From Burkholderiales bacterium (GTDB taxonomy: Bacteria; Pseudomonadota; Gammaproteobacteria; Burkholderiales; Burkholderiaceae_E): a stretch of 64,000 nt of DNA. A program made the translations under genes and the position numbers. Every line of letters starts with the position of its first letter. Positions within the stretch are counted from its first letter, which is position 1. Under the pieces are notes generated by a model. That model ran no database searches, was not told the origin of the DNA, and saw only the letters and a program-made list of their open reading frames with translations. The DNA lies in contig JAPLQE010000073.1 in the NCBI GenBank assembly GCA_026399835.1, positions 1-64,000 of the forward strand, read 5' to 3'. Positions 41,903 to 50,162 of this stretch are shown here, in pieces.

Positions 41903-43323
41903 GCGCACCCGTGATCACCGAGCGGCCCGCGACGGCCGACGGCCATGGGGTGCCGGCGGGCGCCGCGACCGGCGGACCCGGCTCGGTCGCGATCGCCGGC
42001 GGGGGCCTGCTCGGCATGGTGCTGGCGCTGAGGCTGGCGCAGAGCGGCCATGCGGTGACGCTGCTCGAAGCCGCACCCCGCGGCGGCGGACTGGCCGGCG
42101 CGCAGTCGATCGGCGGCCTGGACTGGGACCGCTTCTACCATGTGGTGCTGCTGTCGGACGGGCGCACGCGGGCGCTGCTCGACGAGCTCGGGCTCGCCGA
42201 CCGGCTGCACTGGGGGACGACGCGCACCGGCTTCTTCACCGACGGCGCCATGCACTCGATGTCGGACACGCTCGAGTTCCTGCGCTTCCCGCCGCTGTCG
42301 CTGCTCGACAAGCTGCGCCTGGGCGGCACGATCTTCGCCGCCTCGCGCATCCGCGACCACCGCCCGCTCGAACAGGTGAGCGCCGTGGACTGGCTGCGCC
42401 GCTGGTCGGGCCCGCGGGTCCTCGAGAAGATCTGGATGCCGCTGCTGCGCAGCAAGCTCGGCGACAACGCGCCGCTGGCGAGCGCGGCCTTCATCTGGGC
42501 GATCATCGCGCGCATGTACGCCGCGCGCCGCGCGGGCCTCAAGCGCGAGCTGTTCGGCTGGATCGACGGCGGGTACGGGATCGTGATCGAGGCGCTGCAG
42601 CGCCGACTCGACGCGGCGGGCGTGCGCACGCTGCACGATGCACGGGTCGCCTCGATCGAGGGTCAGGCCTCGGGCGCGGTCGCGACGATCGCCGACGGCC
42701 GCCGCATCGCCGCCGACCGGCTGGTGTCGACACTGCCAGTGCCGGTGTTCGCCGCGACCTGCAAGGGGCTGCCGTCCGAGCAGCGTGCCCGCCTCGACTC
42801 GGTCGTCACGCAGGGCATCGTCTGCGTGTCGCTGCTGACCGAACGGCCGCTGTCGACGTACTACGTGACCAACGTGACCGACCGCTGGGTGCCGTTCACC
42901 GGGGTCATCGAGATGACCGCGCTGGTGCCGCCGGCGCGCTTCGGCGGGCGGTCGCTGGTCTATCTGCCGATCTACCTGCCGCAGGAGGCCCCGCAGTGGG
43001 GCCACGACGACGCCGCGATCCTCGAGCCGTGCCTGGCCGCGCTCGAGCGCATGCACCCGCACTTCGACCGCACGCAGGTCGTGGACGCGAAGGTGGCGCG
43101 CGCCCGCCACGTGCTCGCCGTCTCCACGATCGACTACACCGGGCGGGCGATGCCGACCGTCGAGACCGGCGTGCCGAACGTGTTCCAGCTCAACTCGGCG
43201 CAGATCGCGCAGGGCACGCTCAACGTCGACGAGACCCTGGGCGTCGTCGAGCAGCGGCTCGCGGCGCTGCGGCGCGCGATGCAGGCCGGCACGGTGCCGG
43301 CCGCCCCGGAGACCCGGCGATGA
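41899..43323 (+). CDS. FAD-dependent amine-oxidase-fold oxidoreductase
   Basis: A flavoprotein of 474 residues in the protoporphyrinogen-oxidase/UDP-galactopyranose-mutase superfamily. It shows the FAD loop VAIAGGGLLGMVLALRLAQ, then VTLLEAAPRGGGLAGAQS, the DRFYHVVLLSD segment, an FAD-domain stretch DGGYGIVIEALQRRL and a C-terminal FQLNSAQIAQGTLNVDETL in place of the usual GD motif. About 25 non-conserved residues precede the fold. Relatives of this kind often sit in glycan clusters beside GT2 and deacetylase genes; the substrate is unknown. It overlaps both neighbours by ATGA. Confidence 0.85.
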   Translation: MSAPVITERPATADGHGVPAGAATGGPGSVAIAGGGLLGMVLALRLAQSGHAVTLLEAAPRGGGLAGAQSIGGLDWDRFYHVVLLSDGRTRALLDELGLADRLHWGTTRTGFFTDGAMHSMSDTLEFLRFPPLSLLDKLRLGGTIFAASRIRDHRPLEQVSAVDWLRRWSGPRVLEKIWMPLLRSKLGDNAPLASAAFIWAIIARMYAARRAGLKRELFGWIDGGYGIVIEALQRRLDAAGVRTLHDARVASIEGQASGAVATIADGRRIAADRLVSTLPVPVFAATCKGLPSEQRARLDSVVTQGIVCVSLLTERPLSTYYVTNVTDRWVPFTGVIEMTALVPPARFGGRSLVYLPIYLPQEAPQWGHDDAAILEPCLAALERMHPHFDRTQVVDAKVARARHVLAVSTIDYTGRAMPTVETGVPNVFQLNSAQIAQGTLNVDETLGVVEQRLAALRRAMQAGTVPAAPETRR

Positions 43324-44288
43324 GCGCGCCGCAGCGCATCGCGAGCGTCTCGCTCGACCTCGACAACCTCTGGTCGTACCTGAAGATCCATGGCGACGAG
43401 GGCTGGGCGCAGCGACCGTCCTACCTCGGCACCTTCGTTCCATACGTGCTGGCGCTGCTCGATCGGCTCGACCTGAAGATCACCTTCTTCGTAGTCGGCG
43501 CCGACGCCGCAGCGCCCGAGAACCGAGACGCGCTGCGGGCGATCGTCGCCGCCGGGCACGAGATCGGCAACCATTCGTACGAGCACGAGCCCTGGCTGCA
43601 CACCTACACGCCGCAGCAGCTCGACGACGAGATCCGCCGCACCGACGACGCCATCCACGAGGCCTGCGGCGTGCGGCCGGTGGGCTTTCGCGGTCCGGGC
43701 TTCAGCTGGTGCCCGGCGCTGCTCGAGGTGCTCGCCGCACGCGGCCACCGCTTCGACGCCTCGAGCCTGCCCACCTTCCTCGGTCCGATCGCCCGCGCGT
43801 ACTACTTCCGTACGGCCAAGCTGAGCGCCGAGGAGCGCGAACTGCGCGCCGGGCTGTTCGGCGCGTTCTCCGACGGCCTGCGACCGAACCGCCCGTACCG
43901 CTGGTCACTGCACGGAGGCGGGCGGCTGCTCGAGATCCCGGTCACCACGATCCCCGGCGTGCGCACCCCGTTCCACTTCAGCTACCTCGCCTGGCTGGCG
44001 ACCTGGTCGGAGCCGCTGATGGCGCTGTACCTGAACATCGCGATCGCGGGCTGCCGGGTGACCGGCACGCAACCGAGCTTCCTGCTGCATCCGCTCGACG
44101 TGGTCGGCGGCGACCAGCTGCCCGAGCTCGCGTTCTTCCCCGGCATGGACGTGCCGAGCGCACGCAAGGTGGCGCTGCTCGAGCGGGTGGTGAGCCGGCT
44201 GCGCCGGCACTGGACCCTGGTGCCGATGGGCGAGCACGCGCGCCGGCTCGAGGCCGACCCCCGACTGCCCGTGCGGCAGCCCGCCTGA
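43320..44288 (+). CDS. Polysaccharide deacetylase-like protein
   Basis: A NodB-fold protein of 322 residues. The N-terminus ASVSLDLDNLWSYLKIHGD carries the acid pair as DLDN rather than FDDG. ITFFVVGADAAAPENRDAL and AAGHEIGNHSYEHEPWLHTY supply the metal histidines (HSYEH), and GFRGPGFSWCPALLEVLAARG is the motif-3 region. The C-terminal part, LLEIPVTTIPGVRTPFHFSY, resembles WalW-like and peptidoglycan deacetylase relatives. The changed first motif may reflect a different substrate. It follows the FAD enzyme with an ATGA overlap, and the amidotransferase gene begins 10 nt later. Confidence 0.88.
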   Translation: MSAPQRIASVSLDLDNLWSYLKIHGDEGWAQRPSYLGTFVPYVLALLDRLDLKITFFVVGADAAAPENRDALRAIVAAGHEIGNHSYEHEPWLHTYTPQQLDDEIRRTDDAIHEACGVRPVGFRGPGFSWCPALLEVLAARGHRFDASSLPTFLGPIARAYYFRTAKLSAEERELRAGLFGAFSDGLRPNRPYRWSLHGGGRLLEIPVTTIPGVRTPFHFSYLAWLATWSEPLMALYLNIAIAGCRVTGTQPSFLLHPLDVVGGDQLPELAFFPGMDVPSARKVALLERVVSRLRRHWTLVPMGEHARRLEADPRLPVRQPA

Positions 44289-44298
44289 GGCCGCGGTC

Positions 44299-46185
44299 AT
44301 GTGCGGACTCGTCGCCATCCTGCAGCGCGCCGGCACGCCGGACGCTCGCGTGCTCGACGCGATGGCCGATGCCCTCGCGCACCGCGGGCCGGACGGCGCA
44401 GGCCGCTACCTGCACGAGGGCGTGGGCCTCGCGCACCGCCGGCTCGCGATCATCGATCCCGAGGGCGGCGCGCAGCCGATGCATGCCGACGGTGTGACGC
44501 TGGTCTTCAACGGCGCAATCGTCAACCACGTGGAGCTGCGCGAGACGCTGGTCGCGCTCGGCCACGCCTTCACCAGCCGCTCCGACACCGAGGTGCTGCT
44601 GCGCGCCTACCTGCAGTGGGGCGAGGCGGCGCTCGAGCGGCTCGTCGGCATGTTCGCCTTCGTGCTGCACGACGCGCGCCGGCACGGCTGCCTCGTCGCC
44701 CGCGACCACTTCGGCATCAAGCCGCTGTACTGGCGGCGCGAGGCCGGCCGCATCCTGTTCGCCTCCGAGATCAAGGCGCTGCTCGCGGTGCCGGGCGCAC
44801 CCCGCTCGATCGATCCGCAGGCGCTGGACGACTACCTGGCGCTGCAGGTGGTGCTCGGCGAGCGCACGCTGTTCGACGGCGTGCACAAGCTCGAGCCCGC
44901 GCACCTGCAGTGGATCGACCTGCGCACCCTCGAGACGCGCAGCCGCCGCTACTGGCGTCGGCGCTTCGACGAGACCGCGCCCGCCGACCCCGAGGCCCTG
45001 CGCGCGCGGGTGGCCGAGAGCGTGGGTCGGCAGCTGCGCAGCGATGCGCCGCTCGGCCTGTACCTGAGCGGCGGACTCGATTCGAGCCTCGTGGCCGCGG
45101 CCGCGGCGCGCGCGCACGCAGGCCCCCTGCATGCCTTCACCGGCGCGTTCCGCGAGGGCCCCGAGTTCGACGAGACCGTGCATGCGCGCGCGGTGGCGAG
45201 CCACGTGGGGGCCCGACTCGAGACCATCTGGCCGACCGAGGACGACTGGATCGAGCAGCTGCCCCGACTGGCCCGCACGATGGACGAGCCCGCGGCCGGG
45301 CCCGGCGTCTTCCCGCAGTACATGGTCTCGCGCCTGGCACGCGGCAGCGTCAAGGTCTGCCTCGGCGGCCAGGGCGGCGACGAGCTGTTCGGCGGCTACG
45401 CGCGGCACCTGGTGGGCGCGCTGGAGTCGGCGCTCGACGACGCGCTCGCCGGTCGCAGCGACCCGCTGCGCCCGACGCTCGCACAGCTCGAGCCCGGCCT
45501 GGCCACGCTCGGGCCGTACCGGCCGCTGCTGCGATCGGCCTGGCGCCACGGCATCGAGGGGCCGGCGTGGCAGCGCTACTTCAGGCTGATCGACCGCTCG
45601 GGCACCGACACCGACTGGCTCGCCGCCGAGCACCGCGACGCCGCCCGGCGCGCCCGGGTCGCTGCGCGCGTCGAGGCCCTCTTCGATGCGCCGCAGGGGG
45701 CCGGCCCCGTGCAGCGCATGCTCGAGTTCGACCTGAACGCCACCCTGCCCGCGCTGCTGCAGGTCGAGGACCGGGTCTCGATGGCGCACGGACTGGAGTC
45801 GCGGGTGCCGCTGCTCGACCCGGCGCTCGCCGAGGCCGCGGCCCGCGTGCCCGACGCCGCCCTGCTCGCCGGCGGCCGCCTCAAGGCGGTGCTGCGCGAC
45901 GTCGCCGCGCCCTGGCTGCCTGCGTCGGTGGTCGGGCGCACCGACAAGATGGGGTTTCCCGTGCCGATGCAGCAGTGGTCCCGCGGCCGCGGCCGCGACT
46001 TCGTGGCGGACGTGCTGGGCTCGCGGGCCTGCCGCGAGCGCGGCCTCTTCGACGCGGCCGCCCTGGGTCGCCTGATCGACGGCGAGCAGCCCTTCGGGCG
46101 TGCGCTCTGGGGCGCGCTGCAGCTCGAGCTCTGGCACCTGACGATGATCGATCCGCCCACCGGAGGACACGCCCTTGCAGCCTGA
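44299..46185 (+). CDS. asnB: Glutamine-dependent amidotransferase, AsnB family
   Basis: Transfers ammonia from glutamine to an acid activated by ATP. The 628-residue protein has an N-terminal glutaminase with catalytic Cys2 (MCGLVAILQRAG), ALAHRGPDGAGRY, NGAIVNHVELRE and RSDTEVLLRAYLQWG, then the synthetase domain with the PP-loop LYLSGGLDSSLVAA and CLGGQGGDELFGGYARH. Several Wbp-type loci use AsnB relatives to amidate the carboxyl of a uronic acid residue, and a uronic-acid sugar pathway follows directly here, so that role is more likely than free asparagine synthesis; this is inference. The C-terminus overlaps the following acetyltransferase by 11 nt. Confidence 0.9.
   Translation: MCGLVAILQRAGTPDARVLDAMADALAHRGPDGAGRYLHEGVGLAHRRLAIIDPEGGAQPMHADGVTLVFNGAIVNHVELRETLVALGHAFTSRSDTEVLLRAYLQWGEAALERLVGMFAFVLHDARRHGCLVARDHFGIKPLYWRREAGRILFASEIKALLAVPGAPRSIDPQALDDYLALQVVLGERTLFDGVHKLEPAHLQWIDLRTLETRSRRYWRRRFDETAPADPEALRARVAESVGRQLRSDAPLGLYLSGGLDSSLVAAAAARAHAGPLHAFTGAFREGPEFDETVHARAVASHVGARLETIWPTEDDWIEQLPRLARTMDEPAAGPGVFPQYMVSRLARGSVKVCLGGQGGDELFGGYARHLVGALESALDDALAGRSDPLRPTLAQLEPGLATLGPYRPLLRSAWRHGIEGPAWQRYFRLIDRSGTDTDWLAAEHRDAARRARVAARVEALFDAPQGAGPVQRMLEFDLNATLPALLQVEDRVSMAHGLESRVPLLDPALAEAAARVPDAALLAGGRLKAVLRDVAAPWLPASVVGRTDKMGFPVPMQQWSRGRGRDFVADVLGSRACRERGLFDAAALGRLIDGEQPFGRALWGALQLELWHLTMIDPPTGGHALAA
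46162..46167 (+). promoter_or_regulatory. Ribosome binding site fixing a TTG start
   Basis: GGAGGA is followed by a 7-nt spacer and TTG at 46175. No ATG occurs near enough in frame to serve the complete acetyltransferase fold, so this site supports the TTG start. Confidence 0.6.
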
Positions 46186-46771
46186 CTGGACCGCCCACCC
46201 GAGCGCCGTCGTGGACGAGCCCTGCCGCATCGGCAGCGGTACCCGCATCTGGCACTTCGCCCATGTGATGGCCGACAGCACGATCGGCGCGAACTGCGTG
46301 CTCGGCCAGAACGTCGTCGTCGCCCCGCGGGTGCGGATCGGCGACGGCGTGAAGATCCAGAACAACGTGTCGGTCTACACCGGCGTGGAGCTCGACGACG
46401 AGGTCTTCTGCGGCCCGTCGGTGGTGTTCACCAACGTCATCAACCCGCGCAGCCACGTCGAGCGCAAGCACGAGTTCCGCCGTACCGCGGTGGGCCGCGG
46501 CGCCACCCTCGGCGCCAACTCGACCATCGTCTGCGGCGTCACGCTCGGACGCTGGTGCTTCGTCGGCGCCGGCGCGGTCGTCACCCGCGACGTCCCCGAC
46601 TTCGCGCTCGTCCACGGCAACCCGGCGCGCCTGCGCGGCTGGGTGTGCCGCTGCGGCGTGTCGCTGCCGCTCGCCGCCAAGGGCACCGAGGGCGAACGCA
46701 CCGCCTGCCGCGCCTGCGGCGAAGGCTACCTCCGAACCGCCGACGGCCTGTCCCCGGAGCATCACGCATGA
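46175..46771 (+). CDS. wbpD: Sugar N-acetyltransferase (WbpD-like) with zinc ribbon
   Basis: Expected to acetylate the 3-amino group of UDP-GlcNAc3NA with acetyl-CoA. The 198-residue protein is a left-handed beta-helix acyltransferase: AHPSAVVDEPCRIGSGTRIW, HFAHVMADSTIGANCVLGQN, VKIQNNVSVYTGVELDDEVF, VGRGATLGANSTIVCGVTLG, VGAGAVVTRDVPDFALVHGN. After residue 155 comes a small zinc-ribbon-like tail with CxC (Cys158, Cys160) and CxxC (Cys178, Cys181), which occurs in some relatives. It starts at TTG. It overlaps the amidotransferase by 11 nt and the aminotransferase by 4 nt. The pathway role is inferred from the four genes that follow. Confidence 0.88.
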   Translation: MQPDWTAHPSAVVDEPCRIGSGTRIWHFAHVMADSTIGANCVLGQNVVVAPRVRIGDGVKIQNNVSVYTGVELDDEVFCGPSVVFTNVINPRSHVERKHEFRRTAVGRGATLGANSTIVCGVTLGRWCFVGAGAVVTRDVPDFALVHGNPARLRGWVCRCGVSLPLAAKGTEGERTACRACGEGYLRTADGLSPEHHA

Positions 46772-47952
46772 CCACCACCGTCGTCCGACCCGAGATCCCG
46801 CTGCTCGACCTCAAGGCGCAGTGGCGCGCACTGCGCGACGAGATCCTGCCCGCCATCGAGGCGGTCTGCGAGTCGCAGCACTTCATCCTCGGACCGAATG
46901 TCGCCGCGCTCGAGCGCGAGATCGCGGCCTACTCCCAGGCCGCGCACGGCATCGGCACCTCCTCGGGCACCGATGCGCTGCTGCTGGCGCTGATGGCGCT
47001 CGGCGTGGGGCCGGGCGACTCGGTGCTGACCTCGCCGTACAGCTTCTTCGCCACCGCCGGCACGATCGCACGGCTCGGCGCCCGGCCGATCTTCTGCGAC
47101 ATCGATGCCGACACCTGCAACCTCTCGCCCGCCGCGGTGCGCCAGACGATCGAGCGCGACTGCGAGCGGCGCGAAGGCGGCCTCTGGCACCGCCCGAGCG
47201 GCACGCGGGTGCGCGCGCTGATGCCGGTCCACCTGTACGGGCAGTGCGCCGACATGGAGGCGCTCGTGCCGCTGGCGAGCGCGCACGGCCTGGCGGTGAT
47301 CGAGGACGCCGCGCAGGCGATCGGCGCCGAGATCGGCGGCGGGCGGCGCGCGGGCTCGCTCGGCACCATCGGCTGCTTCTCGTTCTTCCCGAGCAAGAAC
47401 CTCGGCGCCTTCGGCGACGCGGGCCTGTGCACCGCGGCCGACGCCGAACTCGCCGAGCGCATGCGGGTGCTGCGCGTGCACGGCGGCAAGCCGAAGTACC
47501 ACCATGCGCTGATCGGCGCGAACCTGAGGCTCGACGAGCTCCAGGCCGCGGTCCTGCGGGTCAAGCTCGCCCACCTCGACCGCTGGACCGAGGCGCGGCG
47601 CACCAATGCCGCCCGCTACGACGCCGCCTTCCGCGCAGCGGGCCTGGCCGGCACGATCGGCCTGCCGCGCGTGCGCGAAGGCGACCGCCATGTGTTCAAC
47701 CAGTACGTGATCCGCAGCCCGCGGCGCGACGCGCTGCGCGCCCACCTCGCCACCGAGCGCATCGGCACCGAGGTCTACTACCCGGTGCCGCTGCACCTGC
47801 AGGCCTGCTTCGCATCCCTCGGGCACGTGCCCGGCGACTGCCCGCAGGCCGAGGCCGCCGCGGCCTGCACGCTCGCGCTGCCGGTGCATCCCGACCTGCA
47901 GCCCGAGCAGCTCGACGCCGTCGTCGCCGCGGTCGCCGCCTTCCACGAATGA
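46768..47952 (+). CDS. wbpE: PLP sugar aminotransferase, DegT/DnrJ family (WbpE-like)
   Basis: Expected to convert UDP-3-keto-GlcNAcA to the 3-amino sugar with glutamate. The 394 residues show IPLLDLKAQWRALRDEILPA, GTSSGTDALLLALMALG (PLP phosphate loop), PVHLYGQCADMEAL, VIEDAAQAIGAE (Asp contacting the pyridine N), and FSFFPSKNLGAFGDAG with the Schiff-base lysine. NLRLDELQAAVLRVKLAHLD and YYPVPLHLQ complete the fold. A small charged insert (RREGGLWHRPSGT) is unusual. It overlaps both neighbours as ATGA. Confidence 0.92.
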   Translation: MTTTVVRPEIPLLDLKAQWRALRDEILPAIEAVCESQHFILGPNVAALEREIAAYSQAAHGIGTSSGTDALLLALMALGVGPGDSVLTSPYSFFATAGTIARLGARPIFCDIDADTCNLSPAAVRQTIERDCERREGGLWHRPSGTRVRALMPVHLYGQCADMEALVPLASAHGLAVIEDAAQAIGAEIGGGRRAGSLGTIGCFSFFPSKNLGAFGDAGLCTAADAELAERMRVLRVHGGKPKYHHALIGANLRLDELQAAVLRVKLAHLDRWTEARRTNAARYDAAFRAAGLAGTIGLPRVREGDRHVFNQYVIRSPRRDALRAHLATERIGTEVYYPVPLHLQACFASLGHVPGDCPQAEAAAACTLALPVHPDLQPEQLDAVVAAVAAFHE

Positions 47953-49076
47953 GCGCACGCGTCGTCCACGTCGTCGGTGCCCGACCCCAGTTCCCGAAGC
48001 TGGGGGTGGTGCTGCGCGCGCAGGCGGCCGCCGGCGACGCCGAGCCGCTGGTGGTGCACACTGGCCAGCACTACGACCCGGCGCTGTCGGACGCCTTCTT
48101 CGAGGAGCTGGGGCTGCCGGCCCCGGTCGCCGCGCTCGCGATCGGCTCAGGCCCGCACGGTCAGCAGACCGGCCGGATGCTCGAGGCGATCGAGCGCTCG
48201 CTGATCACGCTGCGCCCCGATGCGGTCGCGGTCTACGGCGACACCAACTCCACGCTCGCCGGCGCGCTCGCGGCGACCAAGCTCGGCATCCCCTGCGCGC
48301 ATGTCGAGGCCGGCCTGCGCAGCTTCGATCGCCGGATGCCCGAGGAGCTGAACCGGGTCGCCGTCGACCACCTGTGCGACCTGCTGTTCGCCCCGACCGC
48401 GACCGCGCGCGAGCGCCTCGAGCTCGAGGGCCTGGGCGCGCGCGCCGTGCTGAGCGGCGACGTGAGCGCCGAGGCGGTGCTGCATGCCGAGCGGCTCGCC
48501 GAGGCGCGCTCCCGCATCCTCGAGACGATGGGCCTCGCGCCGGGGCGCTACGCGCTCGCTACGCTGCACCGGGCCGAGAGCACCGGGGAGGCGGCGCTGC
48601 CGGGCCTGCTGAGCGCCCTCGAGGGCGCCGCCCGGCGCCTGGGCATGCTGGTGCTGCCGATGCATCCGCGCACCGCCGCCGCGATCGACGCGCGCCGGCC
48701 CGGCTGGCCCGCGGCGGCTGCCGGCGCGGGCGTGCGCATCGTCGAGCCGCTCGGGCCCCTGGACTTCCTGCGCCTGGCCGGCCACGCGTCGATGGTGCTG
48801 ACCGACTCCGGCGGCCTGCAGAAGGAAGCCTTCCTGCTGGGCGTGCCCTGCGTGACGCTGCGCGCGAGCACCGAGTGGGTCGAGACGATCGACTGCGGCG
48901 CCAACCTCCTCGCCACCGACGCACTGTCGGTGGACGACGCGATCTCGCGTCACCTCGCCGCCCCCGGCGAGCGCGCCTCGCGGCGCGCCCTGGCACTCGA
49001 ACTCTACGGGGCAGGCCGCGCCGGTGCGCGGATCGCCCATGGTCTCGGAACCCTGAGCATGGAAGGACGGACATGA
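47949..49076 (+). CDS. wbpI: UDP-N-acetylglucosamine 2-epimerase family (WbpI/WecB-like)
   Basis: A non-hydrolysing 2-epimerase that makes a mannosamine-type sugar from the glucosamine form. The 375-residue GT-B-fold protein has HVVGARPQFPKLGVVLRAQ, VHTGQHYDPALSDAFFEELG, VYGDTNSTLAGALAA, HVEAGLRSFDRRMPEELNR, TLHRAESTGE and TDSGGLQKEAFLLGVPCVTL. In the surrounding gene set it would act last, turning UDP-GlcNAc3NAcA into UDP-ManNAc3NAcA; alternatively it acts on UDP-GlcNAc. It overlaps the aminotransferase (ATGA) and the oxidoreductase (ATGA). Confidence 0.92.
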   Translation: MSARVVHVVGARPQFPKLGVVLRAQAAAGDAEPLVVHTGQHYDPALSDAFFEELGLPAPVAALAIGSGPHGQQTGRMLEAIERSLITLRPDAVAVYGDTNSTLAGALAATKLGIPCAHVEAGLRSFDRRMPEELNRVAVDHLCDLLFAPTATARERLELEGLGARAVLSGDVSAEAVLHAERLAEARSRILETMGLAPGRYALATLHRAESTGEAALPGLLSALEGAARRLGMLVLPMHPRTAAAIDARRPGWPAAAAGAGVRIVEPLGPLDFLRLAGHASMVLTDSGGLQKEAFLLGVPCVTLRASTEWVETIDCGANLLATDALSVDDAISRHLAAPGERASRRALALELYGAGRAGARIAHGLGTLSMEGRT

Positions 49077-50131
49077 CGGCACGCGACACGGTCGGACTCG
49101 CCCTCGTCGGGATCGGCGGCTGGGGCCGCAACCTCGCCCGCAACATCGACGGGCTGCGCGACGCGCGGCTGCGCTGGATCTGCGACGTCGACGAGCGCAG
49201 GCTCGCCGAGGCCGCCAAGCAGTATCCGGAGGCGCGCACCACGCGCCGCCTGGGCGAGGTGCTGGACGATCCGGCGGTCGATGCGGTGGTGGTCGCCACC
49301 CCCGCGCCCACCCACCACGCGATCGGCAGGATGGTGCTGCGCGCGGGCCGCGACCTGTACCTCGAGAAGCCGATGGTGCTGGACCTGGCCCATGGCGTGG
49401 AGCTGCTGCGCCTGGCCGAGGCCGGCCGGCGCGTGCTGATGGTCGGCCACCTGCTCGAGTACCACCCGGTGGTCCGGCGCCTGCGCGACATGATCCAGGC
49501 GGGCGAGCTCGGCACCATCCACTACATCGCCACGCAGCGGCTGAACCTCGGGACCATCCGCGAGGACGAGAACGTGCTGTGGAGCTTCGCGCCGCACGAC
49601 GTGTCCTCGATCCTCTACATGCTCGGGCAGGAGCCGACCGACGTCTCGGCCCGCGGCCAGGCCTGCGTGAACCGCGGTGTCGAGGATGTCGCCTTCATGA
49701 CGATGCGCTTCGGCGACCGGTCGATGGCGCATGTCCACGTGAGCTGGCTCGACCCGCACAAGACCCGCAAGATGACCATCGTCGGCAGCCGGCGGATGGC
49801 GGTGTTCGACGACCTGGAGTCGACCGAGAAGCTGCGCATCTACGACAAGGGCGCCGACGTCCGCACCGACTACGACGGGTTCGCCGAGTACACCGGCCTG
49901 CGCTTCGGCGACATCCTGGTGCCGCACATCCCGTTCACCGAGCCGCTGCGCGTCGAAGTGCAGCACTTCGTCGATTGCGTGCGCACCCGTGCCACCCCGG
50001 TAAGCGACGGTCACGACGGGCTGCGCGTGCTGCGCGTGCTCGAGGCCGCCGAGCGCTCGCTGCGCAGCGGCGGCCAGCCGATGGCTCCGGCCGCGCTGCC
50101 CGAGCCGGCCCCCGAGACCCTCCCGGCCTGA
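49073..50131 (+). CDS. wbpB: Gfo/Idh/MocA sugar oxidoreductase (WbpB-like)
   Basis: An NAD-dependent dehydrogenase expected to oxidise C3 of UDP-GlcNAcA. The 352 residues comprise the Rossmann domain VGLALVGIGGWGRNLARNID, VVVATPAPTHHAIGRMVL, the conserved YLEKPMVLDLAHG with its catalytic lysine, and the alpha/beta domain with VGHLLEYHPVVRRLRDMI, THYIATQRLNLG-like HYIATQRLNLGTIREDENVL, and FAPHDVSSILYMLG. These blocks match WbpB/WlbA enzymes closely. It lies between the 2-epimerase and the sugar dehydrogenase genes. Confidence 0.9.
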   Translation: MTARDTVGLALVGIGGWGRNLARNIDGLRDARLRWICDVDERRLAEAAKQYPEARTTRRLGEVLDDPAVDAVVVATPAPTHHAIGRMVLRAGRDLYLEKPMVLDLAHGVELLRLAEAGRRVLMVGHLLEYHPVVRRLRDMIQAGELGTIHYIATQRLNLGTIREDENVLWSFAPHDVSSILYMLGQEPTDVSARGQACVNRGVEDVAFMTMRFGDRSMAHVHVSWLDPHKTRKMTIVGSRRMAVFDDLESTEKLRIYDKGADVRTDYDGFAEYTGLRFGDILVPHIPFTEPLRVEVQHFVDCVRTRATPVSDGHDGLRVLRVLEAAERSLRSGGQPMAPAALPEPAPETLPA

Positions 50132-50162
50132 CGCCCCGCCCCCCCAGACAGGAGCCCCGCCC

